A stretch of 57,997 bases of DNA from assembly GCA_028278425.1 (NCBI GenBank), contig JANQEJ010000273.1, positions 1 to 57,997 of the forward strand. Direction: 5' to 3'. The DNA comes from Planctomycetota bacterium (GTDB lineage: Bacteria; Planctomycetota; UBA1135; GCA-002686595). Shown piece by piece: positions 49,162-57,997 of the stretch (position 1 is its first letter; each line of letters begins with the position of its first letter). Below the pieces are notes generated by a model. That model worked only from the letters and a program-made list of their open reading frames with translations, ran no database searches and was not told where the DNA came from. A program made the translations under genes and the position numbers.

Positions 49162-50913
49162 ATGATCGCCTTGTGCCTTACCGCCCTCGTTGTCGCGCAG
49201 GATGCATCCGAGCAGGCCGAACGCGAGGCCCGCTTCGAGGAGATGATGTCCGGCGCGAAGCTCGTCGGCTCGTTCACCGTGGAAGGGACGTCCGGGATGG
49301 ACCTGGGCGAGGGCCCGCTCCACGAGGAGACCTATTGGATCCACGACGTCACGAAGACCGGCGACGGCGACGAGTGGGTCTTCACCGCGGGGATGGAGTT
49401 CGGCGGCGAGTCCTTCGAGATCGAGCTCGCCTTGGACGTGAAGTGGGCCGGCGACACGCCGGTGATCACGCTGACGGACAAGGAGGTGGCGATGGTCGGC
49501 ACCTACAGCGCGCGCGTTCTCTTCCACGACGGCCGCTACGCCGGCACGTGGAGCGGCAAGGGCTACGGCGGCGTGATGTTCGGCAAGCTCGTCCGCGAGG
49601 GCGAAGAAGAAGAGCATGGCTGCGACGACGAGGGGATGGGGGTGAACTGGCCCTCCTTCCGCGGCCCGCAGGCGAGCGGCGTCGCCGAGGGCTTCGCGAC
49701 GGTCGCCGAGTGGAACGTCGAGGAGGGCAAGAACGTTCTCTGGCGCACGCCGATCCCGGGGCTCGCGCACTCGTCGCCGGCGATCTGGGGCGACCGCATC
49801 TACCTGACGACGGCGGTCAAGGAGGGCGATCCCGCCGAGCTCAAGGTGGGTCTCTACGGCTCGGTGACGCCGGTCGACGACGACACGCCGCGCAAGTTCC
49901 AGGTGCTCTGCGTGGACAAGAAGACCGGAGGGATCCTGTGGACCAAGACCGCCTTCGAGGGTGTGCCGGCCTGCAAGCGCCATCCGAAGGGGAGCCACGC
50001 CGCTTCGTCGCCCGCGACCGACGGCGAGCGCGTCCTCGCCTTCTTCGGCGCGGAGGGGCTCCACTGCTACGACAAGGACGGCGAGCTCCTGTGGAGCAAG
50101 GACTTCGGCAAGCTGATCTCCGCCTTCTACATGATGCCCGGCGCCGAGTGGGGCTTCTCGAGCTCGCCCGTCATCCACGGCGACCGCGTGGTCGTGCAGT
50201 GCGACGTGATGAAGGACTCGTTCGTCGCCGTCCTCAACCTCGCCGACGGCGAGGAGATCTGGCGCATGCCGCGCAAGGACCTGCCGACGTGGAGCACGCC
50301 GACGGTCGACGTGCGCGAGGGCCGCAGCCAGATCCTCGTCAACGGCTTCCGGCACATGGGCGGCTATGACCTCGCGACCGGGAAGGAGCTCTGGAAGCTC
50401 AGCGGCGCCGGCGACATCCCCGTGCCGACGCCGGTCGTCGCGCACGACATGGTCTACCTGATGAGCGCCCACGGCCCGAGCGCGCCGATCTATGCCGTGC
50501 ACCTCGACGCCGAGGGCGAGCTCTCGAAGGAGTTCGACGAGGAGGAGCAGATCGCCTGGGGCAAGAAGCGCCGCGGCAACTACATGCAGACGCCGCTGGT
50601 CTACGGCGACTACCTCTACTGCTGCAGCGACGCCGGCGTCCTGCGCTGCTACGACGCGCGCACGGGCGAGGAGAAGTACAGCGAGCGGCTGGGAGGCGGA
50701 CGCTCGGGCTTCACGAGCTCCGGCGTCGCCGCCGACGGCAAGCTCTATTTCACGAGCGAGGAGGGCGAGGTCCACGTGCTCAAGGCAGGACCGGAGTGCG
50801 AAGTCCTCGCGGTCAACGACCTGACCGAGACGCACATGGCCTCGCCGGCGATTTCGGAGGGCGTGCTGTACTTCCGCACGCGCTCGCATCTCGTGGCGAT
50901 CGGGACGAAGTAG
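49162..50913 (+). CDS. PQQ-like beta-propeller protein with extra N-terminal domain
   Basis: 583 aa. Signal peptide about 1-15, then a ~150-residue beta-rich domain not present in the paralogues (KLVGSFTVEGTSGMDLGEG, YAGTWSGKGYGG), a linker, and at about 165 the usual WPSFRGPQASGVA followed by propeller blades and the closing FRTRSHLVAIG. The N-terminal domain resembles a lipocalin-like or DUF-type barrel. Shine-Dalgarno GGAGGAG is clear. It is the last gene of the 21-kb chain; its stop abuts the convergent cupin gene. Confidence 0.85.
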   Translation: MIALCLTALVVAQDASEQAEREARFEEMMSGAKLVGSFTVEGTSGMDLGEGPLHEETYWIHDVTKTGDGDEWVFTAGMEFGGESFEIELALDVKWAGDTPVITLTDKEVAMVGTYSARVLFHDGRYAGTWSGKGYGGVMFGKLVREGEEEEHGCDDEGMGVNWPSFRGPQASGVAEGFATVAEWNVEEGKNVLWRTPIPGLAHSSPAIWGDRIYLTTAVKEGDPAELKVGLYGSVTPVDDDTPRKFQVLCVDKKTGGILWTKTAFEGVPACKRHPKGSHAASSPATDGERVLAFFGAEGLHCYDKDGELLWSKDFGKLISAFYMMPGAEWGFSSSPVIHGDRVVVQCDVMKDSFVAVLNLADGEEIWRMPRKDLPTWSTPTVDVREGRSQILVNGFRHMGGYDLATGKELWKLSGAGDIPVPTPVVAHDMVYLMSAHGPSAPIYAVHLDAEGELSKEFDEEEQIAWGKKRRGNYMQTPLVYGDYLYCCSDAGVLRCYDARTGEEKYSERLGGGRSGFTSSGVAADGKLYFTSEEGEVHVLKAGPECEVLAVNDLTETHMASPAISEGVLYFRTRSHLVAIGTK

Positions 50914-51651
50914 CTAGTCCGTCCAGCTCGCCTCGTAGATCCGCTCCGCCTCGTCTACCGGTTTCTCCGCGACGTCCAGGTACGGCGTCTCACGCCGCTC
51001 CTTGCGCCGCGTCGTGATGTCGATGCCGCGCGCGCCCTCGGGACCGGCCTCGAAGCCGTGCATGTAGCCGTGCTCGAGCGGGACGAGGTTGATTCGTCCC
51101 GGAAGCAGCACCTGATCCTGCGTCATCCGCACGCGGAAGGTCCCCTCGGCGTCGAAGTCGCGCTCGCCGAGCATCTCGTAGTTGCGGACGCGCGCCATCC
51201 CCTCCAGCCCGAGCGTGACGACGTTGCCGTAGGTGTGGGCGTGGGTGCGGATGCGCGAGCCGGGCTCCATCCGCCAGTGCAGGACGACGAAGGGATCGGG
51301 GCCGTAGCTGCCGCCGAGGAACGTGTTCTCGCCCTGGCCGCTCGGCCGCATGTCCGGCACCGGGACGTCGTCGATCGCCGACGCCAGGGAGGCGACGGCG
51401 TGGAGGTAGCGGTCCTCCCGGTACGCCCCCGGCTCGAGCAGCTCGCGGGCCGCGGGCACGGCCTCCTCCAGGAAGCGCTCCCAGGCGCTCCCGGTGGCCC
51501 GAGCCGCCGACCCCGCCCCGAGGGGCCTCGCCAGCGCGACGGCTCCGAAGGCCGCCAGGGAGAGGAAGCCGCGCCGCTCGACGGTCACGCCGGGCTCCAG
51601 CTCGACGGGGGTGGCGGCGGGCAGGCACTCGAGGTCGATCTGTTCGCGCAT
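50914..51651 (-). CDS. Tat-signal cupin protein (thiol-dioxygenase-like)
   Basis: 245 aa from the ATG at 51651, with GGAGG 7 bases upstream; a longer frame to 51702 has no ribosome site. An ERRGFLSLAAFGAVALA twin-arginine signal begins at residue 25, unusually far from the N-terminus. The cupin core has His137-x-His139 (RTHAHTYGN) and a downstream EHGYMHGF with further His (194, 198), a metal site like that of cysteine/cysteamine dioxygenases. The reaction is unknown. It is convergent with the preceding propeller gene and divergent from the GIN lipoprotein. Confidence 0.7.
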   Translation of the reverse strand: MREQIDLECLPAATPVELEPGVTVERRGFLSLAAFGAVALARPLGAGSAARATGSAWERFLEEAVPAARELLEPGAYREDRYLHAVASLASAIDDVPVPDMRPSGQGENTFLGGSYGPDPFVVLHWRMEPGSRIRTHAHTYGNVVTLGLEGMARVRNYEMLGERDFDAEGTFRVRMTQDQVLLPGRINLVPLEHGYMHGFEAGPEGARGIDITTRRKERRETPYLDVAEKPVDEAERIYEASWTD

Positions 51652-51791
51652 TCCGGGCCTCCGATGAGGGGTACAGTCTCGCCGCCTGGGAGTTGGCCGC
51701 AAGGAACCCCACTTTTGTCGAGCCGGGCGGCAATACTGGCGTCCGGCGCCGTAGCGGCCGACCCCGTCCGGTCTTCCCAGGAGAAGGAACG

Positions 51792-52505
51792 ATGAACCCC
51801 AGGACCCTGCTCACTGCCCTCACTCTCGCCGGCGGCGCCATGCTCGCCGCCACCGCCGCGCTCGCCGGCTGCCTCGTGGTCGTCGGCGCCGACGGACACT
51901 CGTTCAAGAGCGCTTTCGCGCACGGCCCGACCGGCTCGGGCGTGCTCGGCGAGGACCACCGCGACGTCGGGGATTTCCAGGGCGTGGCTCTGCACGGCTC
52001 CGGCGACCTCCGCGTCCACGTCGGGGACGACTTCAGCGTCGTCGTGCGCTGCGACGACGACCTCTTCGACTACGTAGTCACCGAGGTCGAGGGCGACACG
52101 CTCTACGTCTACACCGAGGGGAACGCGAAGTTCCGGCACGGGCCGGAGGTGCACGTGACCGCCCCCGCGCTGAAGTCCGCCTCGATCAGCGGCAGCGGCG
52201 ACGTCCGCGTCGAGGGCGTCGACGCCGGGAAGTTCAGCGCGTCGGTCTCGGGTTCCGGCGATCTGAGCGTCAAGGGCCGCGCCGACAAGGTCGACGCCTC
52301 CATCAACGGCTCCGGTGACCTGCACCTGAAGGGCCTCGAGGCGGCGGTCGGCTCGGTGCGGATCTCCGGCAGCGGCGACGTCTACATCAACGCTTCGCAG
52401 CACCTTTCGGTGGCGATCAGCGGGAGCGGGGACGTCCACTACGTCGGGAATCCCGAGCGCGACGTGGACGTGTCCGGCTCGGGGGACGTGAGCCGGGTCA
52501 AGTAG
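51792..52505 (+). CDS. GIN-domain (DUF2807) lipoprotein
   Basis: 237 aa from the ATG at 51792, preceded by AAGGAA. The signal peptide ends in a lipobox LAGC (Cys near residue 27), so the mature protein is lipid-anchored. The body is the head-GIN/DUF2807 beta-helix with seven copies of the short motif G/S-G-S-G-D (SGSGDVRV, SGSGDLSV, NGSGDLHL and so on) at regular spacing. Function unknown; the fold is common in surface lipoproteins of Bacteroidota and Planctomycetota. Confidence 0.88.
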   Translation: MNPRTLLTALTLAGGAMLAATAALAGCLVVVGADGHSFKSAFAHGPTGSGVLGEDHRDVGDFQGVALHGSGDLRVHVGDDFSVVVRCDDDLFDYVVTEVEGDTLYVYTEGNAKFRHGPEVHVTAPALKSASISGSGDVRVEGVDAGKFSASVSGSGDLSVKGRADKVDASINGSGDLHLKGLEAAVGSVRISGSGDVYINASQHLSVAISGSGDVHYVGNPERDVDVSGSGDVSRVK

Positions 52506-52509
52506 CCCT

Positions 52510-53760
52510 CTAAGCCCTCTCCAACGGCTTGCCGTGCGGCAGCGGCCCCGGGATGGCCGCGAACTCGCCGACCGCTTCGAAGAGCGGGTCGAAGTCCTTG
52601 TGGAGGTCGCCGATCAGGCAGTCGGTGACCTCCTTGCGCATCTCCGGGTGCACCTTCAGGAAGTCGCCGAAGCTGAAGGCGACGTCGTAGAAGGCGTGCA
52701 CGAGGCGGCGCATCGCTTCGATCGCCTCGCAGACCTTCGCGCCGTAGTCGGCGAACCGCGCGGCGCTCACGTCGCCTTCGGCGAGCGCGGCTTCTACGGC
52801 GTCGCCGGCCATCACGCCGCTGTGGAGGGCGAGGAAGACGCCGGACGAAAACACCGGGTCCAGGAACGAGAAGGCGTCGCCGGCGAGGACCAGGCCGTCC
52901 GACGCGCAGTGCTTCGAGCGGTAGGTGAACTCGCTCGTGACCTGGCAGGGCCGGATCTGCTCGCCGGGGGCCAGGTGGCTCTCGATCCACGGCTGCACCG
53001 CGACCTCGCGGTCGAAGACCTCCTGGAGGTCGCGGGTGTCGCGGAAGAGGTAGTCCTTGTCGGCGACGACCCCCACGCTCACGACGTCGTCGGCGAGGGG
53101 CAGATACCAGAACCAGCCCTTTTCGGGGACGTACGCGATCGTCGTCGCCCCCTCGTCCACGCCGGGGTCGCGCTTTGCGCCCTTGTAATAGGTCCAGATG
53201 GCGAACTTCTTCAGGTGTTCGTCCATCACCCGCCAGCGGTTGGTCGTCTGCGCGAAGGCGTCGCGCCCGCTGGCGTCGATCGTCACGCGCGCGCGGAGCT
53301 CGTGCTCTTTGCCGTCGGGATCGGACGCGACGACGCCGGCGACCGTTCCGTCCTCGCGGAGGAGGTCGCGGGCGGCCCAGCCGAGGCGGGCCTCCACGCC
53401 CTTGGCGCAGGCGTTGTCTAGCAGGAGCTGGTCGAACTCGCTGCGCACGACCTGCCAGGTGCGCGAGCTCGGGTGGTCGTAGTGCTCGAAGAAGTAGAAC
53501 GGCGTCGAGCGCGTGCCTTCGGTGTTGATGAACTGCACGCTGTGCTTGTGGACGATGAAGTCCGACGCGTCGAGCTTCTCCACCAGCCCCAGCCGGTTCA
53601 GCGGGAACCAGCAATGGGGGATCAGCGACTCGCCGATGCTGTAGCGCGGGAAGGGCTGGCGCTCCAGGAGGAGCACGTCCCGTCCCCGCTCGGCGAGGAT
53701 CGCCGCGGCCGACGACCCGGCCGGGCCGCCGCCGATCACCAGTACGTCGTGGTCCTTCAA
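52510..53760 (-). CDS. FAD-dependent oxidoreductase of the flavin-halogenase type
   Basis: 416 aa. FAD-binding GGGPAGSSAA at about 10-19, FPRYSIGESLIP at 38-48, and the C-terminal LAGDAFSFLDPVFSSG (292-307) are typical of the tryptophan/phenolic halogenase and geranylgeranyl reductase superfamily. WFWYLP at 216-221 matches the W-x-W-x-[IL]-P motif of flavin halogenases, and Lys72 sits where phenolic halogenases carry the lysine loop. It may halogenate or hydroxylate an aromatic or acyl substrate; a reductase role is possible. It ends 4 bp from the convergent lipoprotein gene, and a 112-bp gap precedes it. Confidence 0.8.
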   Translation of the reverse strand: MKDHDVLVIGGGPAGSSAAAILAERGRDVLLLERQPFPRYSIGESLIPHCWFPLNRLGLVEKLDASDFIVHKHSVQFINTEGTRSTPFYFFEHYDHPSSRTWQVVRSEFDQLLLDNACAKGVEARLGWAARDLLREDGTVAGVVASDPDGKEHELRARVTIDASGRDAFAQTTNRWRVMDEHLKKFAIWTYYKGAKRDPGVDEGATTIAYVPEKGWFWYLPLADDVVSVGVVADKDYLFRDTRDLQEVFDREVAVQPWIESHLAPGEQIRPCQVTSEFTYRSKHCASDGLVLAGDAFSFLDPVFSSGVFLALHSGVMAGDAVEAALAEGDVSAARFADYGAKVCEAIEAMRRLVHAFYDVAFSFGDFLKVHPEMRKEVTDCLIGDLHKDFDPLFEAVGEFAAIPGPLPHGKPLERA

Positions 53761-53872
53761 TCGTCGTTCATTCCCGTGGCACGACCCATCCCGCTCCGTT
53801 CGGCCGCCGTCGGGGCCTGGATGCGCGCCGATCGGGAGAATCCCAGCATGGCGGAGCCGCGTCCACCCCGAA

Positions 53873-55096
53873 CTATATTCCGCCCACCGAGATCAGGTGG
53901 CGCTCCGTCCGCAGGTAGAGGACGTCGCCCGCCACGGCGGGCGTCGCCTGCGTGGGCTCTCCGAGGTCGATGCGCTCCGGGACCTCGAAGGTCGCGGCGG
54001 CGTCCAGGATGACGAGCTCGCCCTCGTTGCTCATCGCGTAGAGCCGCCCGCCGGCGCAGATCGGGGAGCCGTAGAAGCTCCCCTCGACGCGCTCGCGCCA
54101 GACCTCCTCGCCGGTTTCGAGGCGCACGCAGGAGACCATTCCGCCGTCGCTCCACAGGAAGAGGTTCTCGCCGACGATCACCGGCGTCGGGACGTACGGC
54201 AGCCCGCGGCGGAGGCGGTAGAGGACCTCGGGACCGTCCGCGCGGAGGGCGACCGCGGCGCTCTCCTTCCCGCCGCCGCCGGTTCCGGCGGTCGCGAACA
54301 CGATCTCGCCCGCGGCGACGGGGGAGCCGACGCAGCGCGAATCGAAGAGGCCGTCGACCTCCCAGCGGAGCGCGCCGGTCTTGGGATCGAGGGCGGTCAG
54401 GCCGTGGGCCGTGCTCGAGAAGACGACCTCGGGCTTGCCGTCCGCGCCGGCGCGCACCGCCGGCGTCGAGAAGGCGGCGCGCCGGTCCCGCGTCTCGCGC
54501 TTCCGCGTCCAAACGGTCTCTCCCTTCGCGGCGTCGAGCCCCGTCAGGGAGCTCTCGTGCTCGCCCTCGTTGTCCTGGGCGACGACGACCACGCCTTCCA
54601 CCAGCACCGGCGACGACGTCGCGCCGTGCGCGGCGGCGAAGGCGCCGGTCGCGCGCTCCCAGAGCTTCTCCCCGGCGTGGTTCAGGGCGAGCACGGTGCG
54701 CTCCATCCCGGTCCGCCAGGAGACGACGACCCGCTCCGCGTCCACGGCCGGCGTCGCGGACGCGTGGCCGTTCAGCTTGTGCATGCGGACGGGCTCGAAC
54801 GCGTAGTCGCGGCTCCAGAGTACGCGCCCGTCGCCTGCGGCGAGGCACAGGACCTTGCGCAGCGAGTCCGTCGCGCACGTGACGAAGACCTTGTCGCCCC
54901 ACACGACGGGCGAGGAGTGACCCTTGCCCGGCAGCTCGACGCGCCAGTTGTAGTCCTCGGCGGTGAACGACTCCGGCGGGTCGGCGTCGCTCAGCCCCGC
55001 GCCGCCCGGCCCGCGGAAGCGCGGCCAGTCCTGCGCGGCGGCCGTGGTCGCCGTTGCGAGCGCGAGCAGAACGACCCGAAGCGTCAAGCCGTTCAT
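53873..55096 (-). CDS. PQQ-like beta-propeller repeat protein
   Basis: 407 aa from the ATG at 55096; the frame remains open upstream through the next gene but that part is antisense-like. Signal peptide about 1-22, then WPRFRGPGGAGLS and blades such as LAAGDGRVLWSRD and LDPKTGALRWEVD, ending with LRTERHLISVGG. It shares one base of start/stop overlap (TGATG) with the upstream propeller gene, so the two are cotranscribed. The role is unknown. Confidence 0.87.
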   Translation of the reverse strand: MNGLTLRVVLLALATATTAAAQDWPRFRGPGGAGLSDADPPESFTAEDYNWRVELPGKGHSSPVVWGDKVFVTCATDSLRKVLCLAAGDGRVLWSRDYAFEPVRMHKLNGHASATPAVDAERVVVSWRTGMERTVLALNHAGEKLWERATGAFAAAHGATSSPVLVEGVVVVAQDNEGEHESSLTGLDAAKGETVWTRKRETRDRRAAFSTPAVRAGADGKPEVVFSSTAHGLTALDPKTGALRWEVDGLFDSRCVGSPVAAGEIVFATAGTGGGGKESAAVALRADGPEVLYRLRRGLPYVPTPVIVGENLFLWSDGGMVSCVRLETGEEVWRERVEGSFYGSPICAGGRLYAMSNEGELVILDAAATFEVPERIDLGEPTQATPAVAGDVLYLRTERHLISVGGI

Positions 55097-56274
55097 CAGC
55101 GCTCGCCGGCGCGATGATCGCGGCACACCAGGTCGCCCAGGCTGTTGCGGACGTAGATCATCCCGTCCGCGAGCACCGGAGACGTCCAGTACACGCCGCC
55201 GTCGAGGACCTTGGTCCGCGAGAGCTCCTCGTAGCCGGCGGGCGTCGCCTTGGCGACGGCGAGCTCGCCCTTGCTGCTGACGAGGATCAGCTTGCCGTCG
55301 GCGAGCACGAAGGCGCCGTCGCCCAACCCGCGCTGCGACCACTTCACCTCGCCGTCGAGGCCGAGGCACTTGAAGGCCGACTCGTCGAAGCCGTAGAGGT
55401 GGTCCTCGAAGAGCACGCAGCCGGTCAGCTTGGTGCGCATCTTTTTGCTCTCCCAGACGACCTCGGCGCTCTCGCCGCCGACTTCGAGCATCGCGCAGCC
55501 GCGGTTGAGGCCCGAGGAGATGAAGACGCGGTTCCCGCCCACGACGACCGGCGTCGCGATGTTGACGTCGTACTGCGTCTTCCACTCGTGGAAGTAACGC
55601 TGCTCGCCGTCCGCCAAGTCGACGACACTGAACCCGTTGCTGTTGAACACGGCCAGCGAGGGCCTGCCTTCGAGCGCGAAGTCCACCGGCGTCGAGTAGG
55701 CGTGGCCGGTGTGCTTCGACTCCCAGAGGACCTTGCCGGTCTCCTTGTCGAGGGCGAAGGTCTTCCCGAGGTTCAGGACGAGCTTGTCGTCGAGGATCAG
55801 GGGCGAGGCCGAAAAGCCCCAGGTCGGGTACTCGAGCTCGAGCTCCTCCTTCAACGCCTTCTTCCACTTCACCTCGCCGGTGGCGGCGTCGAAGCAGAAG
55901 AAGTTGCCCTCGCGGTTCAGCGCGTAGACGACGTCCCCGTCGATCGACGGCGTCGTCAGCGTCCCGCCCCTGTGGAGGTGGTTCCAGATCTTCGCCGGGA
56001 AGGAGTGCGACCAGATCTCCTCGCCGGTCTTCGCGTCGAGGCAGTAGACCGAGTCCAGTCCCTTCTCCTCGTCGAAGCCGAGCGTGTAGAGCCGCCCGGC
56101 GGCGACGGTGACCGACGAGTAACCCAGGCCGACGTTCTTCGACCAGACCGCGTCGGCCTTGCCCTCCGCCGACCAGCCGGTCTCGTTCGAGATGCCGTTG
56201 CGGTCGGGCCCGCGCCACTGCGGCCAGTCGCCCGGCGCGGCAGCGGCGATTCCGAGAAGGAACAGTGCTTTCAT
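55096..56274 (-). CDS. PQQ-like beta-propeller repeat protein
   Basis: 392 aa. A short signal peptide (about 1-14) is followed by WPQWRGPDRNGISNE and regular blades (for example CLDAKTGEEIWSHS, ALDKETGKVLWESK), closing with VRNSLGDLVCRD. First gene of a two-propeller operon. The sulfatase gene lies 55 bp upstream on the same strand, so all three could be cotranscribed. Confidence 0.88.
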   Translation of the reverse strand: MKALFLLGIAAAAPGDWPQWRGPDRNGISNETGWSAEGKADAVWSKNVGLGYSSVTVAAGRLYTLGFDEEKGLDSVYCLDAKTGEEIWSHSFPAKIWNHLHRGGTLTTPSIDGDVVYALNREGNFFCFDAATGEVKWKKALKEELELEYPTWGFSASPLILDDKLVLNLGKTFALDKETGKVLWESKHTGHAYSTPVDFALEGRPSLAVFNSNGFSVVDLADGEQRYFHEWKTQYDVNIATPVVVGGNRVFISSGLNRGCAMLEVGGESAEVVWESKKMRTKLTGCVLFEDHLYGFDESAFKCLGLDGEVKWSQRGLGDGAFVLADGKLILVSSKGELAVAKATPAGYEELSRTKVLDGGVYWTSPVLADGMIYVRNSLGDLVCRDHRAGER

Positions 56275-56329
56275 GGCGTTCTCCGGATGGGAGGCGCCAT
56301 AGCCTACGCGATCCCGCGTTCGCGCAGTG

Positions 56330-57997
56330 TTACGGCCCGATCAGCGTCGAAAGCGTCTGAAGCAGCGCGTCGTACTCCGTCTGCTCCGTGGGCGAGAGGC
56401 TTCCCGGCAGGAGGTCGTTCACCTCGAACGGATCGGCCTCCAGGTCGAAGAAGCGATAGAAGCCGCCGTAGGTGTCGGCGATCAGCTTGTAGCGCTCGCC
56501 CCGGATCGCCTTCAGGTTCCACGGCAGGAACTCGACCCGGACGGCGTTCGTGAAGGCGAAGCCGGTTTTTGTGGACGCGTCGATGACCGCCATCTGCGCG
56601 TAGAGGTCGTAGGGACCGCCCACCGGCGAGGTGATGTTCGGGAACACCGCTTCACCCGCTCCGTCGGCGACGATCGGGAAGACGAGCGCCGGGGGGAAGG
56701 GGACCATCGTCGCGCCGAGCACCGGCGACGGGTTGAAGCCAGGCCCGATCGCGGCAAAGGAGGGCGCGAAGGGCGGCGCGCCGCTCAGCTTCAGGTCGGC
56801 GAAGCCGTGGTCGACGAGCGGATCGCCGCAGACCTCCAGGACCGCGTTGCCCGGCCCGCCGAAGCCGACGTCGGGCTGGCAGTACGTGCCGATGATCGGC
56901 GGGGCGAGCGTGTCCGTCGTCGGGCCGTTGGGGAAGAAGTGCTCCGTGAAGATCGTGCTGCGGATCGACGGCGTCGCCGGATCGACGAGGTAGGGGACGA
57001 TGCTCACCGAGTCGAGATCGATGCCACCCGGCAGCGCCGTCTCCAGGTCCACGCCGGTCAGCTCGGCCACGGTCGCGAAGACGTCGGTCGTGTTGATCAG
57101 AGCGTCGCACGTGCTGCCCGGCATGGTCACGTCCGGGCCGCTCACGATGAACGGCACGTTCACGCCCCCCTCGTAGAGCGAGTTCTTCGCATGCACCGGG
57201 TCGAAGGGCGGAACCGTCACCTCGATGGAGGTCCCGTTGTCGGTCAGGAAGATCACCGTCGTCGTCTCCTCGTCGATCCCGGCGAGGAGGCGCCCGATCT
57301 CGGTGTCCATGGCCTCGATCATCGCGCCGAAGTAGGGCACGGGATCCGTCTCCGGCGGACCCGCGCCGGAGAGGTCGACCGAGTGCAGCGAGGCCGGAGG
57401 GGCGTGAAACGGCGAATGGACCGAGAGCAGGGAGACGACGGTGAGCCAGGGCTCGGTGGCCTGCCCGATCCAGGCGAGCGCGTCGTCGATGGTCACCGTC
57501 GTGACGTACTCGGTCTCGGCCGTGACGAATCCGTTCGTGACCTTGTTCCAGTTGAAGTAGTCCCCGCCAGCGAACAGGGAGCCGGCCGACGCGGAGTTTC
57601 CCGCGAAGTGCGACCAGCCGGCGAAGTTGGGCGAGAGCAGGCCGCCGACGAGGTCGTTGCCGAGGTGCCACTTCCCGAAGAAGGCGTCGTCGTAGCCCCC
57701 GGAGGTACCGATGTCGACGATCTCGGGTAGCGTGACCTCGGTTTGCGGCAAGCCGTAGTCCTGCTGGATGATGTGCCCGACCCCGCTCCGGAAGCCGTAG
57801 CGCCCGGTCTGGACCGTCGCGCGCGTCGGCGAGCACATCGGGTAGGACCAGACGTTGTTGAAGCGCACGCCGTCCGCCGCGAGGGCGTCGATGTTCGGCG
57901 TCAGCGGCGGCGAGGCCGACAGGCCGTACACCCCGAGCCAGTCCTGGCCGAGGTCGTCGGCGAGGATGATGAGGACGTTGCTCGGGGGATCGCCGGC
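56330..57997 (-). CDS. Sulfatase with inserted surface-type domain (5' end off the window)
   Basis: 555 residues lie in the window and the N-terminus is beyond the right edge; the visible start includes NVLIILADDLGQDW, the first metal-binding strand of type I sulfatases. The formylglycine motif CSPTR has its Cys codon at 57835-57833, so the enzyme needs maturation by a sulfatase-modifying factor. Between the catalytic domain and the C-terminal sulfatase subdomain (from WNLKAIRGERYKLIAD) is a ~115-residue beta domain (VGFGGPGNAV to VRVEFLP) almost matching the C-terminal domain of the metalloprotease at 730. It hydrolyses sulfate esters of glycans or other compounds outside the cytoplasm. Confidence 0.88.
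   Translation of the reverse strand, partial: AGDPPSNVLIILADDLGQDWLGVYGLSASPPLTPNIDALAADGVRFNNVWSYPMCSPTRATVQTGRYGFRSGVGHIIQQDYGLPQTEVTLPEIVDIGTSGGYDDAFFGKWHLGNDLVGGLLSPNFAGWSHFAGNSASAGSLFAGGDYFNWNKVTNGFVTAETEYVTTVTIDDALAWIGQATEPWLTVVSLLSVHSPFHAPPASLHSVDLSGAGPPETDPVPYFGAMIEAMDTEIGRLLAGIDEETTTVIFLTDNGTSIEVTVPPFDPVHAKNSLYEGGVNVPFIVSGPDVTMPGSTCDALINTTDVFATVAELTGVDLETALPGGIDLDSVSIVPYLVDPATPSIRSTIFTEHFFPNGPTTDTLAPPIIGTYCQPDVGFGGPGNAVLEVCGDPLVDHGFADLKLSGAPPFAPSFAAIGPGFNPSPVLGATMVPFPPALVFPIVADGAGEAVFPNITSPVGGPYDLYAQMAVIDASTKTGFAFTNAVRVEFLPWNLKAIRGERYKLIADTYGGFYRFFDLEADPFEVNDLLPGSLSPTEQTEYDALLQTLSTLIGP

Overview
The window is GC-rich and gene-dense. Third codon positions are strongly G/C, which leaves long spurious open frames antisense to real genes. 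The gene set points to a Planctomycetota-type bacterium, probably one of the lineages usually seen in metagenomes. The evidence is many secreted PQQ-like (BamB-type) beta-propeller proteins, Tat-exported Gfo/Idh/MocA and cupin proteins, Ser/Thr kinases fused to membrane and TPR regions, an ECF sigma factor, FG-GAP proteins, a sulfatase, and a shared surface-protein domain carried by a metalloprotease and a sulfatase. Lineage is inferred from gene content only; no rRNA or tRNA gene was seen.

Layout. 1-500: 5' part of an unrecognised gene running off the left edge, with less GC-rich codons. 730-7396: M12-type secreted metalloprotease, 1-Cys peroxiredoxin, Tat-signal Gfo/Idh oxidoreductase, and a DUF3311 + SSS symporter pair. 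7500-14206 is an accessory zone: an orphan ParD-like antitoxin, a HEAT-repeat secreted protein, a complete IS1595-family element (10445-12562) with 8-bp target duplications that carries a DUF3800 gene and a small basic gene beside its transposase, an ECF sigma factor, and a hicAB module with a palindromic operator. 14207-23688: Ser/Thr kinase with TPRs, Lgt-like protein, small membrane protein, TIGR01777-like epimerase, six-repeat FG-GAP protein, and a TetR regulator divergent from a class C beta-lactamase-fold hydrolase with two operator-like palindromes between them. 23692-29863: three PQQ-like propeller proteins and a TonB-dependent receptor.

29949-50913 is one co-directional chain of 17 genes with gaps of at most 36 bp and many 4-bp overlaps. 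In order: two propeller proteins, DUF3311 + SSS symporter, membrane-tethered kinase, PaaK/LuxE-like adenylating enzyme, aldehyde dehydrogenase, iron-type alcohol dehydrogenase, propeller protein, HemW-like radical SAM protein, GT4 glycosyltransferase, hotdog thioesterase, EamA-like membrane protein, LolD/MacB-type ABC ATPase, large FtsX permease and another propeller protein. The core looks like acid activation, two-step reduction to an alcohol, glycosylation and export. No described pathway matches this order to my knowledge, so it is the best candidate here for an undescribed system.

50914-57997: Tat-signal cupin, GIN-domain lipoprotein, FAD-dependent halogenase-like oxidoreductase, two more propeller proteins, and a sulfatase running off the right edge with the shared surface domain inserted in it. 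Several genes lack a Shine-Dalgarno sequence and instead have a TAGAAT-like hexamer 7-9 nt before the start, which suggests leaderless transcripts.
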